Positions 50,925 through 58,971 of a stretch of DNA of 64,000 bases are shown in pieces. Source of the stretch: SHAN690 sp041391765 (lineage in GTDB: Bacteria > Bacteroidota > Bacteroidia > Flavobacteriales_G > Salibacteraceae). A program made the translations under genes and the position numbers. Every line of letters begins with the position of its first letter. The first letter of the stretch is position 1. The notes below the pieces were generated by a model. It saw only the letters and a list, made by a program, of their open reading frames with translations, did not search any database and was not told the origin of the DNA. Location: NCBI GenBank assembly GCA_041391765.1, contig JAWKNJ010000016.1:62001-126000 (forward strand). The letters run 5' to 3'.

Positions 50925-52169
50925 TTAAGCATCAAATCCTGCGGGATAGTAGAGAAAGTGCTTTGTTTCAGCGGATTCCAAAGAGGTGAATCGGAATATG
51001 GTGGCTGCTTCGCGGATGTCTTTAGCAGTCCCGTCTTTAAACAACACCGTGATCCGTTCGTTTTCAGGATCGTAAGCCGTATTAGTCAATGATTTTTGGA
51101 AGATGAGATAGGCCGCATCATCGGCTTTCCAACCCAATTGGGCCGCCAGTTTAGCTCTCATGTCATTCAACGCTTCGCGCGACAATGGTGCGTCCAGTAT
51201 TTTGATCTTGAGTAAATCGCGGTTTATCAATCGCTCACACATACTTCGAAGCACGACATTGTCTTCAAATGCCCACTGTTTCACGGCTGACATGACATCA
51301 AAATCATCCAGTTTTAAGAAGTGTGGGAGCCATTCCGCGCGATTCCCCTCGCTCAATTCGGAGTCCCTCGAAAGGAAGTAAAGCAGGCTTTCACTACCCG
51401 TTACTTTCTTGCCGCTTCGGATTAGCTCTCTGGACCGAAGCAGGATGTTCATCAGCAAAAATTCTGCGCTCACGACTGTTTTGTGCAGGTAGACTTGCCA
51501 ATACATCAGCCTTCGGGCAAGCAAGAATTTCTCCAGTGAATAGATTCCTTTGGCTTCAACCGCGAGGTTGTCCTCATGAACCGTCATCATTTTGATGAGA
51601 CGTTCAGAGCCAATCACACCTTCAGAAACTCCGGTGAAAAAGCTGTCGCGCTTCAAGTAATCCAGGCGATCTGTATCGAGCTGGCTGCTCACCAATTGAT
51701 GCAAGAATTTGACAGGGTATTTTCCTGTATAGATTTCAATCGCTAATGACAGTTGACCATCGAATTCATCATTGAGCATGTTCATGATCATCAGGCTGAT
51801 CTGCTCGTGATTCACACCTTTCACGATTGTGTTTTCCAAAGCGTGAGAAAAGGGGCCGTGCCCAATGTCGTGCAGCAGGATGGCAATCTTGGCACCACGT
51901 TCCTCTTCCGATGAAATTTCCACTCCCTTGCTTCGCAAAACAGAAATGGCATTTTTCATCAGATTCATGGCTCCAAGCGCATGTTGAAAGCGGCTATGGT
52001 TGGCTCCTGAATAAACAAGGGTGGTCAGACCTAATTGACTGATTCTTCTGAGGCGCTGAAAATCAGGATGTTCGATCAGACGAAAAATCAAATCGTCCTC
52101 GATCGTAATAAATCCATAGACTGGATCGTTGAATGCCTTTATTGATTTTGATTTGGAAGGTTGGGTCAC
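50925..52169 (-). CDS. HD-domain phosphohydrolase
   Basis: 414 aa with a GTG start at 52169, chosen because conserved sequence begins right after it (FNDPVYGFITIEDDLIFRLI) and no ATG lies close upstream; the frame stays open upstream only as an antisense run under porX. The HD signature is GAKIAILLHDIGHGPFSHAL, with earlier HSRFQHALGAMNL (first His) and later SSQLDTDRLDYLKRD (last Asp). This is the bacterial dGTPase/SAMHD1-like HD group that hydrolyses nucleotides. It is divergent from porX with a 63-base gap. Confidence 0.9.
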   Translation of the reverse strand: MTQPSKSKSIKAFNDPVYGFITIEDDLIFRLIEHPDFQRLRRISQLGLTTLVYSGANHSRFQHALGAMNLMKNAISVLRSKGVEISSEEERGAKIAILLHDIGHGPFSHALENTIVKGVNHEQISLMIMNMLNDEFDGQLSLAIEIYTGKYPVKFLHQLVSSQLDTDRLDYLKRDSFFTGVSEGVIGSERLIKMMTVHEDNLAVEAKGIYSLEKFLLARRLMYWQVYLHKTVVSAEFLLMNILLRSRELIRSGKKVTGSESLLYFLSRDSELSEGNRAEWLPHFLKLDDFDVMSAVKQWAFEDNVVLRSMCERLINRDLLKIKILDAPLSREALNDMRAKLAAQLGWKADDAAYLIFQKSLTNTAYDPENERITVLFKDGTAKDIREAATIFRFTSLESAETKHFLYYPAGFDA

Positions 52170-52202
52170 CGCGCTCTGCCTTATCCCTCTGAAAAATTCA
52201 TG

Positions 52203-52210
52203 TAGGTTTG
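52203..52210 (+). promoter_or_regulatory. Candidate -7 promoter element of porX
   Basis: TAGGTTTG matches TAnnTTTG fully and ends 22 bases before the porX ATG. No clear -33 TTTG at the normal distance. Confidence 0.35.
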
Positions 52211-52232
52211 ACCACGAAGATAAACGCAAGAT

Positions 52233-53789
52233 ATGAGCAACGACCAGGTTAGGATTCTTTGGGCTGATGATGAGATTGATTTGTTGAAGCCGCACATTAT
52301 GTTTTTGGAAGGTAAGGGCTACAATGTGACGGCAGTGAGTTCGGGTGTTGAGGCGATTGACGAAGTCAAAGAAAATGACTTCGACATCGTGTTCTTGGAT
52401 GAAAACATGCCCGGAATTGCGGGGTTGGAGGCGCTGAATAGGATAAAAGCGCTGGAACCAAACATGCCCATCATCATGATCACCAAGAATGAAGAAGAGT
52501 CGATCATGGAAGATGCTATTGGGTCGAAAATTCAGGACTACCTGATCAAGCCGGTGAACCCGAATCAAATCCTGCTGAGTCTGAAGAAGAACTTGGATAG
52601 CAAGCGATTGGTGAGTGAGAAAACCACCTCGGGTTATCAGCAGGAGTTTCGACAAATTGGTATGCGATTGAACGACCGCTTGGATTGGGAAGAGTGGATG
52701 GATTTGTACAAGCAAATCGTCTTTTGGGATCTTGAACTTCAGCGCGGTGGAGACCCAAGTATGCAAGAAATATTGAGCATGCAAAAGGATGAGGCGAACA
52801 ATCAGTTTGCGCGGTTCGTTGAGGATAGCTACATCGACTGGTTGAAGCATTCAGATGACCGGCCTGAAATGTCGCACACAGTTTTCAAAAATTGGGTGAT
52901 GCCGGAGGTGAATCCCGGGCAACCATTGTTTTTGATCGTTATCGACAACCTTCGGATAGATCAGTGGAAAACTATCCAACAGCTGGTGAGCGAGGATTTC
53001 AGGATTGATGAGGAACGAACGTTCATGAGTATTTTACCTACCGCAACCCAATACGCTAGAAATGCACTTTTCGCAGGTTTGATGCCGAGCGAGATCCAAA
53101 AGCAACATCCGAATCTTTGGTTGAATGATGAGGACGAGGGCGGTAAGAATAACCATGAAGAAGAACTGCTTGTGGCACAGTTGAAGCGACTTGGAAAGCC
53201 GCTGAAGTACAGCTATTCAAAAATTACAAATCACAATTTTGGAAAAAAGGTATTGGATAACATCCACTCGCTTTCGAAAAGTGACCTAAATGTGATCGTT
53301 TACAACTTCGTGGACATGCTGAGCCATGCACGCACTGAGATGGAAGTGATTCGGGAGTTGGCAGACGATGAGCCGGCATATCGATCGCTAACGGCAAGCT
53401 GGTTTGAGCACTCACCACTGCGAGAAATGATGAAAGAAATTCGAGGCATGGGAGCCAAGATGATCATCACCACCGACCACGGAACAGTTCATGTGAAGCA
53501 TCCGATAAAGGTGATCGGGGATCGTAACACCAACACCAACTTGCGCTACAAAACAGGTCGAAACTTGAACTACGATGCGGATGAAGTGTTTGAAGTGAAA
53601 AACCCGGGAGACGCATACTTGCCCAAAACGAACGTGAGCAGCCGTTACATTTTCGCGAAGACCAATGAATTCTTTGCTTATCCCAATAACTACAACTACT
53701 ACGTCAACTATTACCGCGACACGTTTCAACACGGTGGAATTTCGTTGGAAGAGATGATCATTCCGTTTGTGATTTGTTCACCGAAGTAA
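52233..53789 (+). CDS. porX: PorX-type response regulator with PglZ (alkaline phosphatase-like) effector domain
   Basis: 518 aa. The receiver has ILWADDEIDLLKPHI, phospho-acceptor D56 in DIVFLDENMPG, a Thr in IIMITKNEE and the Lys of DYLIKPVNPN. A helical linker (about 130-200) leads to the PglZ domain, with LFLIVIDNLRIDQWK, ILPTATQYARNALFAG (metal Thr), VYNFVDMLSHAR and IITTDHGTVHVK (Asp/His). In Porphyromonas gingivalis PorX regulates the T9SS with PorY and a sigma factor; the effector domain hydrolyses nucleotides. No PorY-type kinase is adjacent. It explains how the two T9SS cargo proteins here may be controlled. Confidence 0.93.
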   Translation: MSNDQVRILWADDEIDLLKPHIMFLEGKGYNVTAVSSGVEAIDEVKENDFDIVFLDENMPGIAGLEALNRIKALEPNMPIIMITKNEEESIMEDAIGSKIQDYLIKPVNPNQILLSLKKNLDSKRLVSEKTTSGYQQEFRQIGMRLNDRLDWEEWMDLYKQIVFWDLELQRGGDPSMQEILSMQKDEANNQFARFVEDSYIDWLKHSDDRPEMSHTVFKNWVMPEVNPGQPLFLIVIDNLRIDQWKTIQQLVSEDFRIDEERTFMSILPTATQYARNALFAGLMPSEIQKQHPNLWLNDEDEGGKNNHEEELLVAQLKRLGKPLKYSYSKITNHNFGKKVLDNIHSLSKSDLNVIVYNFVDMLSHARTEMEVIRELADDEPAYRSLTASWFEHSPLREMMKEIRGMGAKMIITTDHGTVHVKHPIKVIGDRNTNTNLRYKTGRNLNYDADEVFEVKNPGDAYLPKTNVSSRYIFAKTNEFFAYPNNYNYYVNYYRDTFQHGGISLEEMIIPFVICSPK

Positions 53790-53790
53790 A

Positions 53791-53836
53791 CTCAATTGCA
53801 AATTCAAAGTGGTCTGAATTTGAGTTTGAAATTGAG
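53791..53836 (+). terminator. Candidate long AT-rich hairpin after porX
   Basis: The inner arms CAAATTCA (53799-53806) and TGAATTTG (53815-53822) are perfect, 8 bp with an 8-base loop. Outer arms CTCAATT (53791) and AATTGAG (to 53836) extend the stem with an asymmetric bulge. It starts two bases after the porX stop and could terminate or attenuate transcription before tsaE. Confidence 0.4.
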
Positions 53837-53884
53837 CTTGAATTTATTCACCGGATATTTGCAGTATCTTAGAGCAACGAACCG

Positions 53885-54316
53885 ATGCTGCAAACCCTAA
53901 CCGTGCCTACACCAGATTCATCGTCATTGGTTTCTGACGCTGTCAAACTCTTGATGCGCGATCACCAAGTGTTCTGTTTTCATGGTGAATTGGGAGCAGG
54001 GAAGACCACTTTTATTAAGGCCATTTGTCGCGATCTGGGGGTGAAGTCTGATACGAGTAGTCCTTCCTTTTCGATTGTGAATGAATACGAATTAGCCGAC
54101 AGCAGTGTGTTGTATCATTTCGACCTGTATCGACTCAAAAATCCGGTTGAATTGATGGACATCGGCTGGGAAGATTACTTGTATTCGAACCACCCCATTC
54201 TTGTAGAATGGCCGGAAATGGCCGAAGGACTCATTCCTGATGATGCAGTTCATCTCTTTATCGAAGCCATGCAAGACGGCTCTCGAAGCATAACCATAAA
54301 ACAACCAACCTCATGA
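53885..54316 (+). CDS. tsaE: tRNA threonylcarbamoyladenosine biosynthesis ATPase
   Basis: 143 aa. Walker A HGELGAGKTTFIKAICRDLG, SPSFSIVNEYE, the YHFDLYRLKNPVELMDIGWE segment and ILVEWPEMAE are the TsaE hallmarks. With TsaB and TsaD it makes t6A37 of ANN-decoding tRNAs. Its stop overlaps the ald start in ATGA, so the two are coupled. Confidence 0.95.
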   Translation: MLQTLTVPTPDSSSLVSDAVKLLMRDHQVFCFHGELGAGKTTFIKAICRDLGVKSDTSSPSFSIVNEYELADSSVLYHFDLYRLKNPVELMDIGWEDYLYSNHPILVEWPEMAEGLIPDDAVHLFIEAMQDGSRSITIKQPTS

Positions 54317-55538
54317 GTTTTTCAAAGGAAACACAGCGCGAGTTGAGCGAATCAGCCATGATGCTGCCTAAAGAGATGTTGCAACCCGTTGGTCGCAAGC
54401 AGAAGAAATTGTTCATAGGAATTCCTAAAGAGATTTCGCTTCAGGAGAATCGTGTAGCGCTTGTTCCGGAAGCTGTCCAGCTATTGGTAAACAATGGCCA
54501 TGAGGTGGTGGTGGAAACCGGTGCGGGCAAAGCATCGCATTTTGAGGACAACGAATACAGCGAAGCAGGAGCGCAGATCGCATATAGCACCAAGGAGGTT
54601 TACGAAGCAGATTTGATCCTCAAGGTCGAGCCCATTTCGGATGAAGAAATGGAGTTTCTAAAACCAAAGCAGGTGTTGATTTCTGCCATGCAATTGAGTG
54701 TACAACCCAAGAACTATATCAAAAATCTGATGGTCAAGAAGGTGACGGCCATTGCTTGGGACTACATATCCGATGAGGATGGAATTCTGCCCATTGTGCG
54801 AAGCATGGGAGAAATCGCAGGTACCACATCGATCTTGATTGCAGCCGAATACCTCAGCAACATAAAAGGGCAGGGGATCATGCTCGGTGGAATCACGGGT
54901 GTTCCTCCCACTCAAGTGGCAATCATTGGAGCCGGAACCGTTGGGGAATTTGCTGCACGAGCAGCACTGGGGTTAGGAGCCGATGTAAGGGTGTTTGACA
55001 ACTCAATTTCCAAATTGCGAAGACTTCAAAACAGCATTGGTCAGCGGGTTTCTACCTCTACCATCCAGCCAAAAGTGATGGCCAAGGCTCTGATGAGGGC
55101 TGATGTGGCCATTGGCGCCATTCGCAGTATCAGTGGACGCACTCCGTGTTATGTGACCGAAGAAATGGTGCGCAATATGAAGCCGGCTTCAGTGGTGGTG
55201 GATGTGAGTATTGATCAAGGTGGTTGCTTCGAAACATCGCGCATCACCACCCATGATGAACCTACATATACCGTACATGATGTGATCCATTACTGCGTTC
55301 CCAACATTGCATCCAGAGCCAGCCGAACGGCTTCTCACGCGTTGAGCAATGTAATGGCCCCTATCGCCTTGCAGTAAGTGAGCGCGAAGAAGGGGGGATT
55401 GAAAATATGATTCGCCGCTACCACAAAGGAATTCAGAATGGCGTCTACCTCTACAATGGCACTCTGACCAATATGTACTTGGGCGAATCGCTGAAGCTGC
55501 CTTACAAGGATCTGAAGTTGCTTTTAGCGGCTTTTTAG
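54313..55538 (+). pseudogene. ald: Alanine dehydrogenase, disrupted by an apparent one-base frameshift near the 3' end
   Basis: The first 354 codons (to TAA at 55375-55377) encode an NAD-dependent alanine dehydrogenase: GIPKEISLQENRVALVPEAV, VETGAGKASHFEDNEY, DLILKVEPISDEE, SMGEIAGTTSILIAAEYLS, AIIGAGTVGEFAARAALGLG and VVVDVSIDQGGCFETS. The protein stops early after SNVMAPIALQ. The missing tail is still encoded in the next frame, 55371-55538, as EREEGGIENMIRRYHKG and so on through YKDLKLLLAAF. Adding one base near 55370 (for example TTGG for TTG) restores a protein of about 408 residues, the normal size. This may be a real mutation, a sequencing or assembly error or, less likely, recoding; no slippery heptamer is seen. 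The truncated form keeps the NAD site but loses the C-terminal part of the catalytic domain. Confidence 0.82.
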
Positions 55539-55620
55539 ACCCTTTTTTATCGAAATTCGTGAGTTTCTGATTTTCAGCGACTTGTGGATTTGTTGGCATA
55601 CAGGAATTTTATTTCTTTGC

Positions 55621-55647
55621 TTTTGACCAAATAATATTTGGTCAAAA
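55621..55647. promoter_or_regulatory. Perfect 27-base inverted repeat upstream of the signalling cassette
   Basis: TTTTGACCAAAT (55621-55632), a 3-base centre AAT, then ATTTGGTCAAAA (55636-55647): 12-bp arms with no mismatch. It is directly followed by a second palindrome at 55648. The lack of a GC-rich stem and U-run points to a protein-binding site rather than a terminator. Confidence 0.6.
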
Positions 55648-55666
55648 TAGCTAGAACTAGCTATTG
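55644..55666. repeat. 23-bp direct repeat containing a palindrome, copy 1
   Basis: It contains TAGCTAG-AA-CTAGCTA (55648-55663, perfect 7-bp arms) followed by TTG. The 23 bases match 58505-58527 with one mismatch, including 17 identical bases in a row (GCTAGAACTAGCTATTG). This copy lies 62 bases before the likely start of the small first gene of the cassette. Confidence 0.75.
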
Positions 55667-55727
55667 TTACCTATATTCAGGACGCATTGATTTGTCACTG
55701 TTTATAAACTCTAAAACCCCCAAGGAA

Positions 55728-56114
55728 ATGCCCAATTATTGTCAGTCCGTCATTGAAGTAAACAGCGTTCCATCGTTTCCAAGCATGGAGCTATTCCAAC
55801 CCTACTTTGAGGTTCCGGATGATTGCACCTCTATTCAAGTATTTGTAAAAGTGCCGAGCGAATGTTATTACATTGCCAGCGATTCAGCCGCTGCCCCTGC
55901 TGGCGGACCGTGTGGTGACCCCGGAGACTTGCAAAACTGCATTAACCTGAATCAGCGAAGCGGGTGCCAGGGAAACACTCCACAATTGCTTCAAATAACA
56001 TTGAACTACAGTGAAGATCCGAATGGAGCATATCTCATTATATACGCGGTTGATTTGTCAGATAGTTCTAGCGTCAAAGCGGGTGGTAAAACCAAAAAGA
56101 AAGTATTTGTTTAG
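55728..56114 (+). CDS. Small Cys-containing protein, first gene of the signalling cassette
   Basis: 128 aa from the ATG at 55728, which is preceded by an AAGGA ribosome-binding-like sequence; an open frame from 55638 runs through the palindrome region and is less likely. Family not recognised. It has five or six Cys (YCQSVIE, DDCTSIQVFV, ECYYIA, GPCGDPGDLQNCINL, SGCQGN), hydrophobic beta-like strands (IQVFVKVPS, LLQITLNYSE, AYLIIYAVDL) and a basic tail GGKTKKKVFV. No signal peptide is visible. Its 3' end overlaps the histidine kinase start by about 32 bases, so it is coupled to the kinase; it might sense or modulate it. Confidence 0.6.
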   Translation: MPNYCQSVIEVNSVPSFPSMELFQPYFEVPDDCTSIQVFVKVPSECYYIASDSAAAPAGGPCGDPGDLQNCINLNQRSGCQGNTPQLLQITLNYSEDPNGAYLIIYAVDLSDSSSVKAGGKTKKKVFV

Positions 56115-57891
56115 CTTGGGGTTGTTGTTCTTGTTCTCTTGTGAGTCAAGAACACCGACTACCTCAGCTTTCGACAACACTAGAAGATTGGTAGCCTCGA
56201 ATTCATTCGATTCGATCCTACTGGAGATATCAGCTGGCAATAAGATTTCCACGGATATGATCAATGAGCTCGAATGGATCTCCGAAAATCCATCCATGGT
56301 TTCAGCTCACGAATTTGTCCGAAGCCTTTTTTTACAAGCCAATATTAACTTTTATAGTTTAGACAAGGAGAAAGCAACTCCGTTGCTAGAACGAATCCTT
56401 GCAATCAAAACAACTGATCCTTATGTCAATGCCCTTAGCCAAGAATTACTAGTAAAAATTGAATATGAGTCAGGTGATGTGGCAGGCGCTTTGTCGCGAT
56501 TGAAGAAGGTATATTCAATTGACTCATCGTTGGATGATTTACCTAGACAGATTAGGGATCTGGTCAATATTTCCTCATTTGAACATGATTTAGGACTTTA
56601 TGACCAATCTCTATTACATCAAAGGCATGCAATCAAATTATCAAATGATCGCAGAAGTTCTTTTAAAGCCGAAGAATTGCAAATTGACCTTGCACCAATT
56701 TTCATTCAACAAAATGAGTTAGATAGTGCAATGAAGTACCTTAAGCAAGGGTTTCGAATAAAAGATTCTCCGACAATAGACTATTTTGGATTGCTGCTGA
56801 ATTGTGGGCTTCTAATGGAAAAGAAGATTGAATTCGATTCCGCATTTGCATACTATTTCTCGGCACTTGAAAATGCTCAAATTGAAAATGACTCATTTGA
56901 TCTGACACTCGCCTTGTATAACATCGCTTACCTAAAGAATCAAGTGGGTGATTATAGGGAGGCCTTCCTTTTTCTCGATTCCATGAATACCATAGATGAG
57001 AAGTTTCGAAATGCGGAATTTGCTAAAAACACGCGCGAACTCGAACTCAAATACCAAGACCTTGAGCGTGATAATGAGCTTCAACGCTTGGAATTCAAAA
57101 GTGAGACTGATGAACAGCTCAAGCTATGGGGAGGTATAAGTGCCGCGCTGGTTATTTCGGGATTGTCGGGACTATTTTACACCAACCGAAAACGCTTGAT
57201 GAACGCGCGTCAATTGGCTATTGAAACTAAGAAACGCCATAAAAAAGAGACGGAATTGGTGGCCATGCACACCGCTTTGGAGACCCTTGAACTAGAGCGT
57301 AAGCGCGCGGCCATGGACTTACATGATGGCATTGGCGCTCTGGCAAGCGCAGCCAGAATGAAACTCTCACAGGTGATGAAGCGAACCAGCGATGAAAGTC
57401 TTCAAGGTCATATAAGGGAAGCGGATGGTGCTATGGATGAAATTGCGCGCGATGTGAAGCGCATTGCCCGCGACATGCTTCCCACCACCTTAAGCCACCT
57501 CGGCTTGATCGCCACGATTGATGATTTTATTAACCGCTCTAACCGCTCTTCGGAAATAGAGGTTAGCTTCTTTTCAGACACAGATCATGTCAAGTTGAGT
57601 GAGAGCGCTGAAATATCCATCTACCGCATCGTCCAAGAGCTGATCAACAATGGCTTGAAATACAGTGAAGGTTCGGAAATCGGTTTAGAGTTAAACCTAA
57701 GCGACAAGGAGATCCAGCTGCTTTACTATGATAATGGCAAAGGCTTTAACGCAAAGGACTCTACTGAGGGAAACGGAAGGCACATTCTGAACAGCCGTGT
57801 GGAATTTTTATCAGGAACCATTGACATTCAAAGCGTAGTTTCGAAGGGAACCACCGTCAAAATAATCATTCCCTATGAAGCGCAAGATTAG
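56083..57891 (+). CDS. TPR-containing sensor histidine kinase (NarL-partner type)
   Basis: 602 aa from a GTG at 56083, chosen because a basic, hydrophobic leader with a lipobox-like end (KYLFSLGLLFLFSCES) follows; an ATG at 56011 lies further inside the upstream gene. Residues about 30-335 are helical TPR-like repeats (for example DSAMKYLKQGFRI, DSAFAYYFSALENAQI, ALYNIAYLKNQVGDYREAFL). A coiled coil and one transmembrane helix (about 348-370) follow. The HisKA_3 domain has H414 in RAAMDLHDGIGALASA, and the ATPase domain has IYRIVQELINNGLKY and YYDNGKGFNA. It should phosphorylate the LuxR-type regulator encoded next (overlap 17 bases). Confidence 0.88.
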   Translation: MVKPKRKYLFSLGLLFLFSCESRTPTTSAFDNTRRLVASNSFDSILLEISAGNKISTDMINELEWISENPSMVSAHEFVRSLFLQANINFYSLDKEKATPLLERILAIKTTDPYVNALSQELLVKIEYESGDVAGALSRLKKVYSIDSSLDDLPRQIRDLVNISSFEHDLGLYDQSLLHQRHAIKLSNDRRSSFKAEELQIDLAPIFIQQNELDSAMKYLKQGFRIKDSPTIDYFGLLLNCGLLMEKKIEFDSAFAYYFSALENAQIENDSFDLTLALYNIAYLKNQVGDYREAFLFLDSMNTIDEKFRNAEFAKNTRELELKYQDLERDNELQRLEFKSETDEQLKLWGGISAALVISGLSGLFYTNRKRLMNARQLAIETKKRHKKETELVAMHTALETLELERKRAAMDLHDGIGALASAARMKLSQVMKRTSDESLQGHIREADGAMDEIARDVKRIARDMLPTTLSHLGLIATIDDFINRSNRSSEIEVSFFSDTDHVKLSESAEISIYRIVQELINNGLKYSEGSEIGLELNLSDKEIQLLYYDNGKGFNAKDSTEGNGRHILNSRVEFLSGTIDIQSVVSKGTTVKIIIPYEAQD

Positions 57892-58504
57892 TGTCATTGT
57901 TACAGACGACCATCCGATGATGCGCAGTGCCATTAGTTCGCTGATTATGGAATTGCCATACGTTGAGCGGGTTTTGGAAGCTGATAATGGGGTGCATTGC
58001 ATCAAGCATTTATTGAACGTCCACGTAGATGTGGTTTTTCTTGACATAAGCATGCCTTTAATGAATGGCCTTCAATGCATTCAGCAGATCAAAGCGGATT
58101 GGCCTGAGGTGAAGGTGATTGTGTTGAGTCAGTTTTCCGATGCCAAATACTTCAACACCATGATGGACTTGGGAGCGAATGGATACCTGCTGAAGTCAAC
58201 CAACGGACAGGAGTTTATTGATGCCTTTGAAAAGGTGGTATTCGAGGACGAAACCATCGTGAGTGCTGAAATTGAATCCAGTATAGAAAGTGCAGCATCT
58301 GAAGGAGGCGTGAAACTATTGGGAGATCGCGAAATTCAGGTGCTCCGATTGGTATCCCAGGGATTGAATTCACAAGAGGTGGCCGAAATGCTCCACATAT
58401 CCATACACACCGTCAATAGCCATAGAAAGGCCTTGCTGCGCAAGTCCAAATGCAAGACACCGGTTGAGCTCATTGCTTGGGCAAAGGAGCAGGGCTACGC
58501 CTAA
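57875..58504 (+). CDS. LuxR/NarL-type response regulator
   Basis: 209 aa. The receiver has VIVTDDHPMMRSAI, phospho-acceptor D57 in VVFLDISMPLMNG, VIVLSQFSD and LLKSTNG. The C-terminal HTH (about 145-209) reads LLGDREIQVLRLVSQGLNSQ, EVAEMLHISIHTVNSHRKAL. It is the partner of the overlapping histidine kinase. LuxR-type dimers bind inverted repeats, and matching palindromes lie both before the cassette (55648) and just after this gene (58509), which suggests autoregulation. Confidence 0.93.
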   Translation: MKRKISVIVTDDHPMMRSAISSLIMELPYVERVLEADNGVHCIKHLLNVHVDVVFLDISMPLMNGLQCIQQIKADWPEVKVIVLSQFSDAKYFNTMMDLGANGYLLKSTNGQEFIDAFEKVVFEDETIVSAEIESSIESAASEGGVKLLGDREIQVLRLVSQGLNSQEVAEMLHISIHTVNSHRKALLRKSKCKTPVELIAWAKEQGYA

Positions 58505-58527
58505 AAAATGGCTAGAACTAGCTATTG
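58505..58527. repeat. 23-bp direct repeat containing a palindrome, copy 2
   Basis: Matches 55644-55666 with one mismatch. The palindrome here is TGGCTAG-AA-CTAGCTA (58509-58524). It begins right after the response-regulator stop and 39 bases before the start of the next small gene. A nearby dyad CAAT-AAT-ATTG (58545-58555) resembles the core of the 27-base palindrome next to copy 1, but in the opposite order. Confidence 0.72.
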
Positions 58528-58565
58528 CGCGGAGTTTTCTTAGCCAATAATATTGCCATGCTACT

Positions 58566-58811
58566 ATGAAGAGGGTCAAACTATTACACAACGAAAAGCA
58601 GCAGAAGGTCGAGCCGGAGAAGCTGCTGGGCGACTGGGAAAAGGATCGCCAGAGAAAGGCTACCTATTGCTTTGCCAAGGGCTGCTTGCAAACGAAAGGG
58701 CTTCGGGCCTACATTGTAAAACTAACCGCAGACGACACACATGAAATGATTGTTCCCTTGTGCTCTCGCCATGCGAAGACCTCTGGTTCATTTGAGCTGG
58801 AAGACTATTAA
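58566..58811 (+). CDS. Small protein with a Cys/His zinc-site-like pattern
   Basis: 81 aa, family not firmly recognised. It is lysine-rich at the N terminus (MKRVKLLHNEKQQKVEPEKL, GDWEKDRQRKATY) and then has YCFAKGC (Cys-x4-Cys) and later VPLCSRH (Cys-x2-His), spaced like the four ligands of a treble-clef or HNH-like zinc site. Many small Bacteroidota proteins share a VPLC-x2-H ending, but the Asn and catalytic His of an active HNH nuclease are not evident. The palindromic repeat copy 2 lies just upstream, so the LuxR-type regulator may control it. Confidence 0.6.
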   Translation: MKRVKLLHNEKQQKVEPEKLLGDWEKDRQRKATYCFAKGCLQTKGLRAYIVKLTADDTHEMIVPLCSRHAKTSGSFELEDY

Positions 58812-58971
58812 ACCTCACCCCAATTCGATGTGGTGTCCTACATCACAGATATCCTTAGGGTTGGTGAGGTGGCCGGGGCAAAATGATCGATCTGGCTGTT
58901 TTTGAGTACCCTTCAAATTACTTCGAAAGCGTGCACCATCCTGCTGGGTTGCCATTGTTTGGTCGAGTAAT
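58812..58971. other. Convergent intergenic region with inverted-repeat arms
   Basis: About 160 bases between the small zinc-site gene and the lptD stop. ACCTCACC (58812-58819) and GGTGAGGT (58863-58870) are perfect 8-bp arms enclosing a smaller GATGT/ACATC dyad, a possible structure ending the upstream transcript. A 32-codon open frame at 58883-58981 has no support. Confidence 0.4.

Noticed and set aside
52170..52850. Long open frame on the minus strand extending the HD hydrolase upstream
   Set aside because: It lies antisense to the well-supported porX receiver region and its predicted sequence has no protein-like motifs; the conserved HD protein starts at the GTG at 52169.
55350..55400. 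Programmed -1 frameshift in ald
   Set aside because: No slippery heptamer or strong downstream pseudoknot is visible near 55370; mutation or sequence error is simpler.
55638..55727. Upstream extension of the small Cys-containing protein
   Set aside because: It would translate through the palindromes; the ATG at 55728 has a better ribosome-binding-like sequence.
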